Notes: generated from the letters alone by a model not told the origin. Numbered from the stretch's first letter, positions 33,520 through 43,203 are shown. The stretch is DNA of 64,000 nucleotides from Microbacterium sorbitolivorans (GCF_003327285.1 NZ_KZ848474.1:640119-704118); one strand, 5' to 3'. Numbers and translations are program-made.

Positions 33520-33612
33520 GAGTAACCGGTTACTCGAATTTCGCGAAAGCCCTTCCGCTCGGAGTGAAAGTGCGGTTACGATGAGCGCACGGTTCATGAG
33601 TAACCGGTTACT
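33520..33612. promoter_or_regulatory. two perfect LacI-type operators in front of the pectin ABC operon
   Basis: AGTAACCGGTTACT occurs twice: 33521-33534 (extended to a 16-bp perfect palindrome at 33520-33535) and 33599-33612, 78 bases apart centre to centre. The first is next to the divergent hydrolase gene, the second just upstream of the binding-protein gene. A TACGAT -10-like hexamer is at 33577-33582 between them. A degenerate third copy lies at 39258-39271 beside the LacI gene of this locus. Confidence 0.75.
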
Positions 33613-33649
33613 TATGGTTGGCATCCCCGCCAGAAGACAGGACAGGTCA

Positions 33650-34966
33650 ATGAAGACTCCCACCAAGATCCGCATCGCAGCGGTCTCGTCAGTCGCCGTC
33701 GCGGCGCTGGCGATGACGGGCTGCGCCGTTAACCCCGCAGGAGGAAGCGGAGGCGACGCCGATGGCGACGTCACGCTCACCGTCATGGCGTGGGCCAATT
33801 CCGAGGAGGCCGCGAACTACGAGGCCGCATTCGACGTCTTCGAGGAGAAGAACCCGGGCGTCATCGTGAACCTCGAGTACTCAGACGTCGGCAGCTACTT
33901 CGACAAGCTCAACACCAAGTACGCCGCCGGTAGCCCGCCCGACGTCATGTTCCTCGTCGGCCGCAATCTCGGCGAATACACCGCCCGCGATGCGCTGCTG
34001 AACCTCGACGATTACGCCGATGAGATCGACTTCGACTCGATGGACCAGAGCCTGCTCGAAGCGAACCGCGTGAACGGCAACACCTACGCCGTGCCGACGG
34101 GCGCAGGGGCGGTCGGCATCGCCGTGAACACCGCGATCCTCGACGAGTACGACATCCCGCTGCCCGACGACAAGACGTGGACGTGGGACGACTTCGCCGA
34201 CTGGTCGCGCTCGATCACCGAGGCATCCGGGGGAGAGGTGTACGGATCCCTGTTGAACATGGGATGGCCGCCGATCGTCACGACGTTCGCGCGCCAGCAG
34301 GGCGAGGATCTGTACACGCAGGACGGCGAACTCGCCGTCTCGGAGGCGACGATGCTGGCGTGGTTCGAGAAGGTCGTCGACTACAACGAGACCGGCGTGT
34401 TCGCACCGGCCGAGCTCGCCGACGACACGGGTGCGTTCTCGCCCGCGCAGTCGCCCCTCGGATCGGGCAAGATCGCGGCGACGCTCGTGCCCGCGAACCA
34501 GCTCTCGTCGTATTCCGAGGTGCTCGACGGCAAGGCCGTGCTCGTGCGCCTGCCGGGCGAGACCGAGGGCGTGCGCCCCGGTCTGTCGGTGACGCCGGTT
34601 CTCGTGTGGGCGGCCGCCGCAGGTTCGAAGAACCCGGAGGAGGCAGCATCGCTCATCGACTTCCTGACGAACGACATCGACTCGTACACGGGGCGCGACG
34701 CGTTTCTCGGCGTGCCGATCAATACCGAGGTCGCGAAGCAGCTCGGCGAGACCCTGGGCGACGCCGATCAGCAGTTCGTCGAGTACGTCGCCGACTTGAG
34801 CGCCGAAGAGCACGACCCGCTCTACCTCGAGCCGGCCGGTGCGAGCGTCGTATCCGACCTCCTCGCAACCATCACGACCGAGGTCACCTTCGGTCGCACC
34901 TCGCCCGAGGACGCCGCGAAGGCCTTCATGACGCAGGCCGCCGACGCCCTCGCGCAGGCGGGCTGA
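33650..34966 (+). CDS. sugar ABC transporter substrate-binding lipoprotein
   Basis: A 438-residue family-1 solute-binding lipoprotein with lipobox MTGC in the signal peptide. 'VTLTVMAWANSEEAANYEAAFDVFEEKNPGV' and 'YAAGSPPDVMFL' are typical of the carbohydrate class. The start is the ATG at 33650, after the second operator; an in-frame ATG at 33581 lies upstream of the operator and is less likely. First gene of the ABC-esterase operon, so it probably binds oligogalacturonides or acylated oligosaccharides. Confidence 0.9.
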   Translation: MKTPTKIRIAAVSSVAVAALAMTGCAVNPAGGSGGDADGDVTLTVMAWANSEEAANYEAAFDVFEEKNPGVIVNLEYSDVGSYFDKLNTKYAAGSPPDVMFLVGRNLGEYTARDALLNLDDYADEIDFDSMDQSLLEANRVNGNTYAVPTGAGAVGIAVNTAILDEYDIPLPDDKTWTWDDFADWSRSITEASGGEVYGSLLNMGWPPIVTTFARQQGEDLYTQDGELAVSEATMLAWFEKVVDYNETGVFAPAELADDTGAFSPAQSPLGSGKIAATLVPANQLSSYSEVLDGKAVLVRLPGETEGVRPGLSVTPVLVWAAAAGSKNPEEAASLIDFLTNDIDSYTGRDAFLGVPINTEVAKQLGETLGDADQQFVEYVADLSAEEHDPLYLEPAGASVVSDLLATITTEVTFGRTSPEDAAKAFMTQAADALAQAG

Positions 34967-35018
34967 CCTCTCCGTGCGGGCGCTCCGGCGCCCGCACCCT
35001 TCCAGAAAGGAGATGGCG

Positions 35019-35975
35019 ATGAGCGCAGTCGCTCCTGCCATCGAACGGACCGCCGAGGAGACGGCACCCGTTCCGCCCGTGACGGGCACCCGCAAGCGCC
35101 GGCGCCTCGACGACGACGGTATCGCCGGATACCTCTTCCTCGTGCCGTGGTTCATCGGCATGCTCTTCACCGTGATTCCGTTCGGTGTCTCGCTCTATCT
35201 CGCGTTCACCGACTACAACCTGCTGCAGGTACCGAATTTCACCGGGTTCGAGAACTTTATCCGGCTGTTCGAGGATCCGAAGATCGTCAAGTCGGCCCAG
35301 GTCACGCTGCTCTACACGCTGTTCGCGGTGCCGCTCGGCCTGATCGCGGCGCTCGGCGTCGCGATGCTGCTGAACCGCGGCGTGCGCGGCCTGCCGATCT
35401 ACCGCTCGGTGTTCTACCTGCCGTCGCTCATCGGCGGATCCGTCGCCGTCGTCATGCTGTGGCGCGCGATCTTCGGATACGAGGGCATCGTCAACAAGGC
35501 CCTCGCGGTCTTCGGTATCAAGGGCCCGGGCTGGGTGACCGACCCCGACTGGTCGATGGTCACCCTCATCACGCTCAGCATCTGGGGCTTCGGTGGATCC
35601 ATGGTGATCTTCCTCGCCGGACTCCGGCAGATCCCCCGCAGCTACTACGAGGCGGCGTCGATCGACGGCGCGGGCGCGTGGCGCCAGTTCCGCTCGATCA
35701 CGGCGCCGCTGCTGAGCCCCGTCGTGTTCTTCAACCTCGTGCTCGGCCTCATCGGTTCGCTACAGGTCTTCACTCAGGGCTACGTCTTCAGCGGTGGCTC
35801 GGGCGGACCGGCCGACTCGACGCTGTTCTACAACCTCTACCTCTACCAGCAGGGGTTCCAGCGCTTCGATATGGGCTACGCCTCGGCGATGGCCTGGATC
35901 ATGTTCGTCGTCATCGCGGCGTTCACCGCGCTGAACTTCCTCGTCTCCAAGTATTGGGTCTTTTACGATGACTGA
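35019..35975 (+). CDS. sugar ABC transporter permease (MalF type)
   Basis: A 318-residue permease with an N-terminal charged tail and six membrane segments. The EAA loop is 'RSYYEAASIDGAGAWRQFRSITAPLL'. AGAAAGGAG precedes the ATG at 35019. It overlaps the next permease by eight bases. The locus has no ATPase gene. Confidence 0.92.
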   Translation: MSAVAPAIERTAEETAPVPPVTGTRKRRRLDDDGIAGYLFLVPWFIGMLFTVIPFGVSLYLAFTDYNLLQVPNFTGFENFIRLFEDPKIVKSAQVTLLYTLFAVPLGLIAALGVAMLLNRGVRGLPIYRSVFYLPSLIGGSVAVVMLWRAIFGYEGIVNKALAVFGIKGPGWVTDPDWSMVTLITLSIWGFGGSMVIFLAGLRQIPRSYYEAASIDGAGAWRQFRSITAPLLSPVVFFNLVLGLIGSLQVFTQGYVFSGGSGGPADSTLFYNLYLYQQGFQRFDMGYASAMAWIMFVVIAAFTALNFLVSKYWVFYDD

Positions 35976-36879
35976 CACCTCGCTCATTCGCACCGGCCTG
36001 CGCGGAGCCGCGCAGAAGCTGCGCCTCGGCGGATACGAGGAGGAGCTCTCCGGAACCCCGCGCAGCCGCTTCACCCGCCACGTGATCCTCGTCGGTCTCG
36101 GTCTCGTCATGCTCTACCCGCTGCTGTGGATGATCTCGGCGTCGTTCAAGCCGAGCACCGATGTCTTCTCGGACACCGGCCTCATCCCCGCGATCTGGCA
36201 GGTCGACAACTACTCGACGGGGTGGACCGCGCTCTCGCAGCCGTTCCACGTGTACCTGTGGAACTCGCTCGTCATCGCGTTCTTCAACGTCGTGGGAAAC
36301 CTGCTGTCGTGCTCGATGGCGGCTTACGCCTTCGCCCGGCTACGGTTCCGCGGTCGCAAAGTCTTCTTCACGGCGATGCTCGGGACGATGCTCCTGCCGG
36401 GCCAGGTGGTACTGATCCCGCAGTACGTGATCTTCGCGCAGCTCGGTTGGATCAACACCTACCTGCCGCTGACCGTGCCGGCGTTCTTTGCGACCAACGC
36501 GTTCTTCGTGTTCCTGCTCGTGCAGTTCATGCGCAACCTGCCGATGGAGTTGCAGGATGCGGCGAAGATCGACGGGGCTGGCGCCTTCCGCACCTACTGG
36601 AGCGTGATCATGCCGCTGACTGTGCCTGCGATGGCGACGGTCGCCATCTTCACCGCGATCTCGAGCTGGGGCGACTTCTTCGGCCCGCTGCTGTACCTGA
36701 CGGACCCGAAGCTCTTCACGGTGCCGCTCGCCCTCAAGGAATTCGTGTCCTCGTCCGGATCCAGCTCGTGGGGCCCGATGTTCGCGATGTCGGTCGTCTC
36801 GCTGCTGCCGGTCGTGGCTTTCTTCTTCATCGGGCAGAAGTACCTCGTGAACGGCATCGCGACGACGGGCATGAAGTGA
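35968..36879 (+). CDS. sugar ABC transporter permease (MalG type)
   Basis: A 303-residue permease; the EAA loop reads 'MELQDAAKIDGAGAFRTYWSVIMPLTVP'. Six membrane segments are visible. The start overlaps the upstream permease and the stop overlaps the GTG start of the esterase (GTGA), indicating coupled translation. Confidence 0.92.
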   Translation: MTDTSLIRTGLRGAAQKLRLGGYEEELSGTPRSRFTRHVILVGLGLVMLYPLLWMISASFKPSTDVFSDTGLIPAIWQVDNYSTGWTALSQPFHVYLWNSLVIAFFNVVGNLLSCSMAAYAFARLRFRGRKVFFTAMLGTMLLPGQVVLIPQYVIFAQLGWINTYLPLTVPAFFATNAFFVFLLVQFMRNLPMELQDAAKIDGAGAFRTYWSVIMPLTVPAMATVAIFTAISSWGDFFGPLLYLTDPKLFTVPLALKEFVSSSGSSSWGPMFAMSVVSLLPVVAFFFIGQKYLVNGIATTGMK

Positions 36880-37658
36880 CGACCCACATCGTCGTTCTGC
36901 TCGGGCAGTCGAACGCCAACGGATCCAACACCGATTACGAACCCGACGGTCGCGACGCCCGCGACCCGCGGATCCTCGTCTTTCCCGGATCCGGGCCCGA
37001 TGCGGGGCGGATCGTGCCCGCACGCGAGCCCCTCGCCCCGATCGGCGCGCACCCGCCTGGGGGGATGGGGCCCGCGGGCCCGTTCGCCTCCCGCCTCGTC
37101 GAGATGTTGCCACCGGACGACCGCATCGTGATCGTGCCCATCACCATGGGCGGCACGGGCATGCGCTCGCACGGCAGTTATGCGGGCGTGTGGCTTCCGG
37201 GATTCACGAAGGAGGGGGCGCCGAACCTCTTTGAGATTGCTCTTGCGCAGATCTCGGAGGTGCTCGAAGCGGCGGACGATCCGCGCGTCGCCGTGATCAA
37301 CGAGCCCCGCATCGCCGCGGTGCTGTGGCACCAGGGCGAGAGCGACGGGGGTCGGAGCGAGGGAGAGTATGCCGCCGATCTCGACCTCGTCGTGACCGAG
37401 CTGCGCCGGCGGATCCCGGACGCGGCGGGGGCGCCCTTCATCGTCGGGCAGCTCCCGCGCGACAGGCTGCGCGCGTTCCCGGATCACCAGGGTGTCTGCG
37501 ACGCCCTGCGCCGGCTCCCCGAGCGGATCCCGAACACGGGCTTCGCGGACGCGCCCCCGCTTGGACACGTCAACGACGGATCCACGCACCTGACCGCGGA
37601 GGGGCAGCGGCTCCTCGGAATCAACTATTTCGAGGCGTATCGGGAGCTCGTCGGGTGA
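36876..37658 (+). CDS. SASA-type carbohydrate acetylesterase
   Basis: A 260-residue SGNH-like esterase of the sialate O-acetylesterase/DUF303 group. The first block is 'VVLLGQSNANG' with the nucleophile Ser, and 'AVLWHQGESD' is the second conserved block; a His in 'NDGSTHLTAEG' is the likely third residue. No signal peptide, so it would deacetylate imported oligosaccharides. The GTG at 36876 overlaps the permease stop. A terminator follows. Confidence 0.85.
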   Translation: MTTHIVVLLGQSNANGSNTDYEPDGRDARDPRILVFPGSGPDAGRIVPAREPLAPIGAHPPGGMGPAGPFASRLVEMLPPDDRIVIVPITMGGTGMRSHGSYAGVWLPGFTKEGAPNLFEIALAQISEVLEAADDPRVAVINEPRIAAVLWHQGESDGGRSEGEYAADLDLVVTELRRRIPDAAGAPFIVGQLPRDRLRAFPDHQGVCDALRRLPERIPNTGFADAPPLGHVNDGSTHLTAEGQRLLGINYFEAYRELVG

Positions 37659-37663
37659 AGGGT

Positions 37664-37700
37664 GGGGCGGACGCATGGAGCGTCCGCCCCTCCGTCTTTT
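37664..37700 (+). terminator. rho-independent terminator after the ABC-esterase operon
   Basis: GGGGCGGACGC (37664-37674) pairs with GCGTCCGCCCC (37680-37690) around ATGGA and is followed by TCCGTCTTTT. The convergent CE8-CE12 gene ends at the T-run. Confidence 0.85.
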
Positions 37701-39243
37701 AGTCGATGACGCCGATGTCGCGCAGGCCTTCGGCGACCATTCCGGCGACGACGCGGGCGCCGACTTCTGAGAAGTGGGTGTCGTCGCGCTCGCCGTCGGG
37801 GTAGTACGGGTAGGCGCCCGGCTCGACCCACATGAACAGCTCCTTTGTACTCTCTTCGCCGAGCTCCTGCCAGCGGGCCGCCGACGCGCGTCCGAGATCG
37901 ACGAGGGCGACGCCCTCCGCACGCGCCACGTCGCGCACCGCCTGCGGGTAGCCGCCGTGGGATGAGCGCAGGCGTCCGCCATCGAAGGTGCGGCGCTCGA
38001 CCGGCGTGAGGAGCACGGGGGTCGCGCCGCGCGAGCGCGCGGCGACGATAAACCGCCGCAGATTCGCGGGGTGGGCCGTGAACGGATCCGCGAATCGATG
38101 ATCCGGCTTCGGATCGTTGTGCCCGAAGCCGATTGCGAGGACGTCGCCCGCACGCAGGTCGGCGAGCGCGAGATCCCACCAGCCTTCGTCGATGAAGCTC
38201 TTCGTGCTCGCGCCCGAGATCGCCCGGTTGATCGTCTCGCGGCCCGTGAGCTCGCTCAGGTGATCGGCCCACCCGGCGCGCGGGGCGCGCTCGGCGGGGT
38301 ACGGGCTCGCCGTCGAATCCGAGATCACGATGACGCGGCCCGCGCCCGCGGGTTCCGGATCCGCGAGCCAGCGGGCCGGATCCGGGGCGGTATCGAGCTG
38401 CGGGCCGGTGCCGTGCGCGCCCGGGCCGGTGTTCTCGAACTCGGCCAGCCGGGCGTCCTCCCACGCAAACCCGCCCATCTCGGTCCACGGATCCGGCGAG
38501 ATGTGATCGCCGATCTCGCAGCGCGCGAAGATCGCCTGCCCGATCGCGTCGGGCTTGCCGCCGGGGTGCCAGGGGCGGCCGAGGTGTGCGGATCCGGGCT
38601 CGAGGGCCTCGCTCGTGAGCCGCACGCCCCAGAAGAGGAAGCCGCGCTCGTTCTCTATCGCGGTCGACGGCGCCGCAACGTAGCCCGGTGCGACGCTGCG
38701 GATCTCGCCGCCCTCGATGAGCGCGGTCGCCCGGCCGTACACGAAGTCGACGTCGCCCGTGATGAGGCAATCGCGCAGGTGCACGCGGCGCACCGCCGCG
38801 AAGCTCGGCGCGTCGAGCAGCACGGTGTCTTGCTGCCCGAGGAGGTGGCACCCCTCGACGAGGATCCGGTCACCGAGCGTGCGCAGCGCGAGCGCCTGCT
38901 GGTCGGGGAGGGACGGATCCACGCGCTTATCGAACGTGTTCTCGATCGTGATGTCGCGGAGCGTGACGTTATCGGCGGCGATCGTCAGCGTCGCGCACTC
39001 CTGTACGAACGGCATGCCCGTGCGGTCGCGATCGCCCTGGCGCAGGCCGAACGAGATCACGACGTCGGCCGGGTTTCCCGTCGCCGAGCGGATGACGAGG
39101 GGCGCTCGCCGCGGGGCGATCACGACGTGCTCGACGTACGTGCCGGGGTTGAGGACGATCTCGGTCGCCGCCTCGTCTTCGAGCGCGAGTGTGAGCGACG
39201 GCAGGAGGTCGGCGTCGTTACCGACCTCGAGGGTGTGAGACAT
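37699..39243 (-). CDS. pectin methylesterase (CE8) fused to rhamnogalacturonan acetylesterase (CE12)
   Basis: A 514-residue two-domain esterase without a signal peptide. Residues 1-290 are a parallel beta-helix pectinesterase: GQQDT (136-140), GDVDFVYG (163-170, catalytic Asp), LGRPW (221-225). Residues ~300-514 are an SGNH esterase of the CE12 type: 'VIVISDSTAS' (nucleophile Ser 310), GHND (374-377) and DDTHFS (487-492, catalytic Asp/His). The fusion joins removal of methyl and acetyl groups from pectin fragments, here probably after import. Its start is 14 bases from the degenerate LacI operator at 39258-39271. Confidence 0.88.
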   Translation of the reverse strand: MSHTLEVGNDADLLPSLTLALEDEAATEIVLNPGTYVEHVVIAPRRAPLVIRSATGNPADVVISFGLRQGDRDRTGMPFVQECATLTIAADNVTLRDITIENTFDKRVDPSLPDQQALALRTLGDRILVEGCHLLGQQDTVLLDAPSFAAVRRVHLRDCLITGDVDFVYGRATALIEGGEIRSVAPGYVAAPSTAIENERGFLFWGVRLTSEALEPGSAHLGRPWHPGGKPDAIGQAIFARCEIGDHISPDPWTEMGGFAWEDARLAEFENTGPGAHGTGPQLDTAPDPARWLADPEPAGAGRVIVISDSTASPYPAERAPRAGWADHLSELTGRETINRAISGASTKSFIDEGWWDLALADLRAGDVLAIGFGHNDPKPDHRFADPFTAHPANLRRFIVAARSRGATPVLLTPVERRTFDGGRLRSSHGGYPQAVRDVARAEGVALVDLGRASAARWQELGEESTKELFMWVEPGAYPYYPDGERDDTHFSEVGARVVAGMVAEGLRDIGVID

Positions 39244-39257
39244 GGGTTCTCCAGCTA

Positions 39258-39271
39258 AGTAATCGGTTTCT
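39258..39271. promoter_or_regulatory. third, degenerate LacI operator of the pectin locus
   Basis: AGTAATCGGTTTCT differs from the two perfect AGTAACCGGTTACT sites at 33.5 kb by two bases. It lies between the CE8-CE12 gene and the LacI gene, so the regulator probably controls the esterase and itself. Confidence 0.6.
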
Positions 39272-39365
39272 TATATGATGATGCATCGATCCGTGTCGAC
39301 GCGCCGAAGATCGGCGGCGGGGCATGGTGCAATCGATGTGATCGAGTTGCACGGGAGGCACAGGC

Positions 39366-40397
39366 ATGGGAAACAAGCGAATACGGAAGAACCCCGTGCG
39401 GCCGATGCGGATTTCGGACATCGCCGAGCTCGCCGGCGTCTCGAACGCGACCGTCTCGCGCGTGATCAACGGCTTCTCGAGCGTGAACGAAGACATCGCG
39501 CAGCGCGTGCGCGACATCATCAAAGAGGTCGGGTACGTGCCCAGCCAGACCGCGAGGTCGCTGTCGCTCGGCGCGAGCCAGACGATCGGCGTGGTGGTGC
39601 CCGATCTGTCGAACCCGATGTATCACGCCGTGCTCCGCGGCGTGCACCGTGCCGCCGCGGCCGACGGGTATCGCGTGCTCGTGGCCGACACCCTCGAGGA
39701 GACGCAGGGTGAGGCGGCCGTCGCCCTCGACATTCGCCATCGCACCGACGCGCTCGTGCTGATCGCGCCGCGCATGACCCGCCCCGAGCTGCTCGCGCTG
39801 CTCATGCGCGTGCACCCCGCGGCCGTCATCAATCGCACGACGGGCGAGAACGCGGTGGTCGCGCGCGTCGATTACGAGGCGGGGATCCAGACCCTCGCGG
39901 ATCACCTGCGCGGGCTCGGGCACACCCGCATCGCGTTCCTCTCGGGCCCCGAGCACTCCCGCTCGAACCACGATCGGCAGCGCGGCCTCGAGACGTATCG
40001 CGCGGCGCACCCCGAGGTCGAGATCGTCGACATCCCCACGGGCAGCGGCTTCGACGACGGGCACCGCTCGTGGGAGGCGGTGCGGGAGTTCGGCGCGACG
40101 GCCGTCATGGCGTTCAACGACCTGGTTGCGCTCGGTCTCATCGGTCGCCTGACCGAGGAGGGCGTGCGCGTGCCCGATGACATCTCCGTCGCGGGCTTCG
40201 ACAACATCCCGTTCGCGCGCTACTCGAGCCCCGCGCTCACGACCATGGCGGTCGATCTTGGCGAAGTTGGGGCGAGCGCCTGGCGCGACCTCAAGCAGGA
40301 AATCGAGGGGATCGCTCGGCGCGAGGCAACGGTTTTCACCCCGGAGCTCGAGGCGCGGGCGAGTACCGGGGCGAAACCCTTACGCGACGAAATCTGA
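39366..40397 (+). CDS. LacI family transcriptional regulator of the pectin locus
   Basis: A 343-residue LacI protein; the helix-turn-helix 'MRISDIAELAGVSNATVSRVING' begins at residue 14 and the hinge is 'SQTARSLSLGAS'. The effector domain has 'VVVPDLSNPMYHAVLRGVHRAA' and 'DDISVAGFDNIPFARYSSPALTTM'. It is the only regulator in the locus and has an operator-like palindrome upstream, so it likely represses the ABC operon, the hydrolase and the CE8-CE12 gene until a pectin-derived ligand binds. Confidence 0.88.
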   Translation: MGNKRIRKNPVRPMRISDIAELAGVSNATVSRVINGFSSVNEDIAQRVRDIIKEVGYVPSQTARSLSLGASQTIGVVVPDLSNPMYHAVLRGVHRAAAADGYRVLVADTLEETQGEAAVALDIRHRTDALVLIAPRMTRPELLALLMRVHPAAVINRTTGENAVVARVDYEAGIQTLADHLRGLGHTRIAFLSGPEHSRSNHDRQRGLETYRAAHPEVEIVDIPTGSGFDDGHRSWEAVREFGATAVMAFNDLVALGLIGRLTEEGVRVPDDISVAGFDNIPFARYSSPALTTMAVDLGEVGASAWRDLKQEIEGIARREATVFTPELEARASTGAKPLRDEI

Positions 40398-40442
40398 CGT
40401 CTCGAGTTCGGTGATTGGGCCTCTGAGGACTACCGTGGAACC

Positions 40443-43112
40443 ATGCACAACCCCACTCCCACCGAGGTTCTCGACGTCGTCGGCCGTCTCGAGGCCGAGC
40501 AGGAGATCCCCGACGCAATGCGCGCAGACGTGCGCTTGCTCGGTCGGTTGCTCGGTCACGTCCTGATGGAGAGCGGATCCGAGGGTCTGTTCGAAGATGT
40601 CGAGCGCCTGCGCGCCGCGACGATCGAGGCCTATACGAGCCCCGCCTCCGACGCATTTGACCGCGCCGTCCAGATCGTCGATTCGTTCGACCTTCAGCGC
40701 GCCGACGAGGTCGCCCGCGCCTTCACCGTCTACTTCCACCTCGTGAATCTTGCCGAGGAACGCCAGCGTGTGCGCACCCTGCGCGAGCGCGACGGTGTGC
40801 CGTCGCGCGACCCCCGTGGCACGGTCGCGGGCGCATACGCGGCGTTGATCGAGGAGATTGGCGTCGACGACGCGAAGGACCGCCTCGACGGCCTCGTGTT
40901 CCACCCCGTCTTCACGGCGCACCCGACCGAGGCTCGCCGCCGCGCGATCTCGACGAGCATCCGTCGCCTGACGGGCCTCGTCGACGAGCTCGCGGCCGGA
41001 CCTCGCGGCGGTGCCGCAGAGCGCCGCACCCAGCGCCACATGCTCGAAGAGATTGATGCGCTGTGGCGCACCTCGCCGATCCGCCGCGACAAGCCCACCC
41101 CGGTCGACGAGGTGCGCAACATCATGGCGGTCTTCGACGACACGCTCTTCACCTCGGTTCCCGAGGTCTACCGCAACATCGATGACGCGCTTCAGCGCCG
41201 CACCGCGGGCCTCGAAGAGCCGGTCGTGAAGCCCTTCGTGCGCGTTGGCACCTGGGTCGGCGGCGACCGCGACGGCAACCCGTTCGTCACCGCGAAGGTC
41301 ACCCGCAAGGCCGCCGGCATCGCGAGCGAGCACGTCCTGACGCGCCTCGAGGGCGCAGCCGTCGAGGTCGGCCGAGGCCTCACTCTCGGTCGCGAATCCA
41401 CCCCGCCGAGCGACGCCCTCCAGCAGCTCTGGACGCGCCTGCGCAGCAATGATGAAGACGCTGCCGCCGAGATCGAGAAGCGCTCGCCGAACGAGCTGCA
41501 CCGCGCCGTCGTGCTCATGCTCGCTCGCAAGATCGAGGCCACGCGCACGCGCAATGCCGACCTCGCATACAGCGCGCCGGAGGAACTCCTCCACGACCTC
41601 GCGGTCGTGCAGACCTCGCTGGTCGAGGCGGGGGCCGCCCGTCACGCATACGGCGCCCTGCAGGACTTCATCTGGCAGGTGAAGACTTTCGGATTCCACC
41701 TCGCAGAGCTCGAGGTTCGCCAGCACTCGGCGGTACACCGTAAGGTCCTCGCCGAGCTCGACGCCGGTGAGCCGCAGAGCGAGCAGACCGTCGAGGTGCT
41801 CGACGTGTTCCGCTCGATCGCGCACCTTCAGGAGCGCTTCGGCGCACGCGCCGCAGGCCGCTACGTTGTGTCGTTCACGCAGTCGGCCGATGACCTTGCC
41901 AACGTGCATCGCCTCGCGCGTTACGCCGTCGGTGAGGAGGGCACGCCGCCCGTCCTCGACGTCGTTCCGCTCTTCGAGACGTTCGATGACCTGCAGGCGG
42001 CCCCCGGGATCCTCGCCGAGATCGTCGAGCACCCCGCGTTCGCCGAGCGGCTCGCCGCTACCGGACGCAAGCTCGAGGTCATGCTCGGTTACTCCGACTC
42101 GTCGAAGGACGTCGGCCCCGTTGCCGCGACCCTCGCGCTCTACGAGGCGCAGGCGAAGATCGCCGAGTGGGCGCAGGAGCAGCACATCGAGCTGACCCTC
42201 TTCCACGGTCGCGGCGGAGCCCTGGGACGCGGTGGCGGACCGGCGAATAGTGCGATCCTCGCGCAGCCGCCGCACTCGGTCGACGGCCGCTTCAAGCTCA
42301 CGGAGCAGGGTGAGGTGATCTTCGCCCGCTACGGTGACCCGGATATCGCTCAGCGCCACATCGACCAGGTCGCCGCGGCGATCCTGACCGCGTCGGCGCC
42401 CTCGAACGAGGACACCAACCGCGGTGCCGCCGAGCGTTTCGCCGACATCGCGGCGCGCATGGAAACGACCTCGCGTGCCCGCTTCTTCGAGCTCGTGAAG
42501 GCCGATGGCTTCGCGCCGTGGTTCGCGACCGTCACGCCGATGGAAGAGATCGGTCTGCTGGCTCTCGGCTCGCGACCCGCGCGCCGCGGCCTGTCGGTCG
42601 AGTCGCTCGAAGACCTCCGCGCGATTCCGTGGGTGTTCGCATGGACGCAGGCCCGCATCAACCTCGCCGGTTGGTATGGCCTCGGCACGGCACTTGCCGA
42701 CATCGGCGACCTTGCCCAGCTGCAGAAGGCGTACGCCGAGTGGCCGCTGTTCCGCACCATGATCGACAACGTCGGCATGAGCCTCGCGAAGACCGACGAC
42801 CGTATCGCCCGCGAGTACCTCGCCCTCGGCGACCGCGACGACCTCGCCGCGCTCGTCACCGACGAGCTCGCGCTTACGCGCGAGTGGGTCGTCAAGATCG
42901 TGGGCGGCGACGGGCTGATCTCGAACAAGCCCGTGTTGCAGCGCGCCGTCAAGCTGCGCAGCCCCTACGTTGACGCGCTGTCGCTCCTGCAGCTCCGCGC
43001 CCTGCGTACCTTGCGTGACAACCCGAAGGACACCCCGGTGGATCCCGACGTGCAGCGCCTGCTCCTGCTCGCCGTCTCGGGCGTCGCCGCCGGTCTGCAG
43101 AACACGGGCTGA
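40443..43112 (+). CDS. ppc: phosphoenolpyruvate carboxylase
   Basis: An 889-residue enzyme, normal length for PEP carboxylase, converting PEP and bicarbonate into oxaloacetate to refill the TCA cycle. The active-site His motif 'VFTAHPTEARRRAI' (His 160), the catalytic Lys/Asp block 'GYSDSSKDVG' (~549-558) and the glycine loop 'FHGRGGALGRGGGP' (~587-600) are complete; the C-terminus ends in the typical 'NTG'. It is a single-gene unit closed by a strong hairpin shared with the convergent MarR gene. Confidence 0.97.
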   Translation: MHNPTPTEVLDVVGRLEAEQEIPDAMRADVRLLGRLLGHVLMESGSEGLFEDVERLRAATIEAYTSPASDAFDRAVQIVDSFDLQRADEVARAFTVYFHLVNLAEERQRVRTLRERDGVPSRDPRGTVAGAYAALIEEIGVDDAKDRLDGLVFHPVFTAHPTEARRRAISTSIRRLTGLVDELAAGPRGGAAERRTQRHMLEEIDALWRTSPIRRDKPTPVDEVRNIMAVFDDTLFTSVPEVYRNIDDALQRRTAGLEEPVVKPFVRVGTWVGGDRDGNPFVTAKVTRKAAGIASEHVLTRLEGAAVEVGRGLTLGRESTPPSDALQQLWTRLRSNDEDAAAEIEKRSPNELHRAVVLMLARKIEATRTRNADLAYSAPEELLHDLAVVQTSLVEAGAARHAYGALQDFIWQVKTFGFHLAELEVRQHSAVHRKVLAELDAGEPQSEQTVEVLDVFRSIAHLQERFGARAAGRYVVSFTQSADDLANVHRLARYAVGEEGTPPVLDVVPLFETFDDLQAAPGILAEIVEHPAFAERLAATGRKLEVMLGYSDSSKDVGPVAATLALYEAQAKIAEWAQEQHIELTLFHGRGGALGRGGGPANSAILAQPPHSVDGRFKLTEQGEVIFARYGDPDIAQRHIDQVAAAILTASAPSNEDTNRGAAERFADIAARMETTSRARFFELVKADGFAPWFATVTPMEEIGLLALGSRPARRGLSVESLEDLRAIPWVFAWTQARINLAGWYGLGTALADIGDLAQLQKAYAEWPLFRTMIDNVGMSLAKTDDRIAREYLALGDRDDLAALVTDELALTREWVVKIVGGDGLISNKPVLQRAVKLRSPYVDALSLLQLRALRTLRDNPKDTPVDPDVQRLLLLAVSGVAAGLQNTG

Positions 43113-43167
43113 CGCATACTGGTTGCGCTTTGCGCTGACGCTTCGCGGTTACGCCTTGCGTGCGCGC

Positions 43168-43198
43168 CGAGGGCCCCTGGGATTCCCAGGGGCCCTCG
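43168..43198. terminator. bidirectional terminator between ppc and marR genes
   Basis: A 14-bp near-perfect stem (CGAGGGCCCCTGGG pairing with CCCAGGGGCCCTCG around ATT) lies between the two convergent genes. Confidence 0.8.
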
Positions 43199-43203
43199 TG
43201 GCG

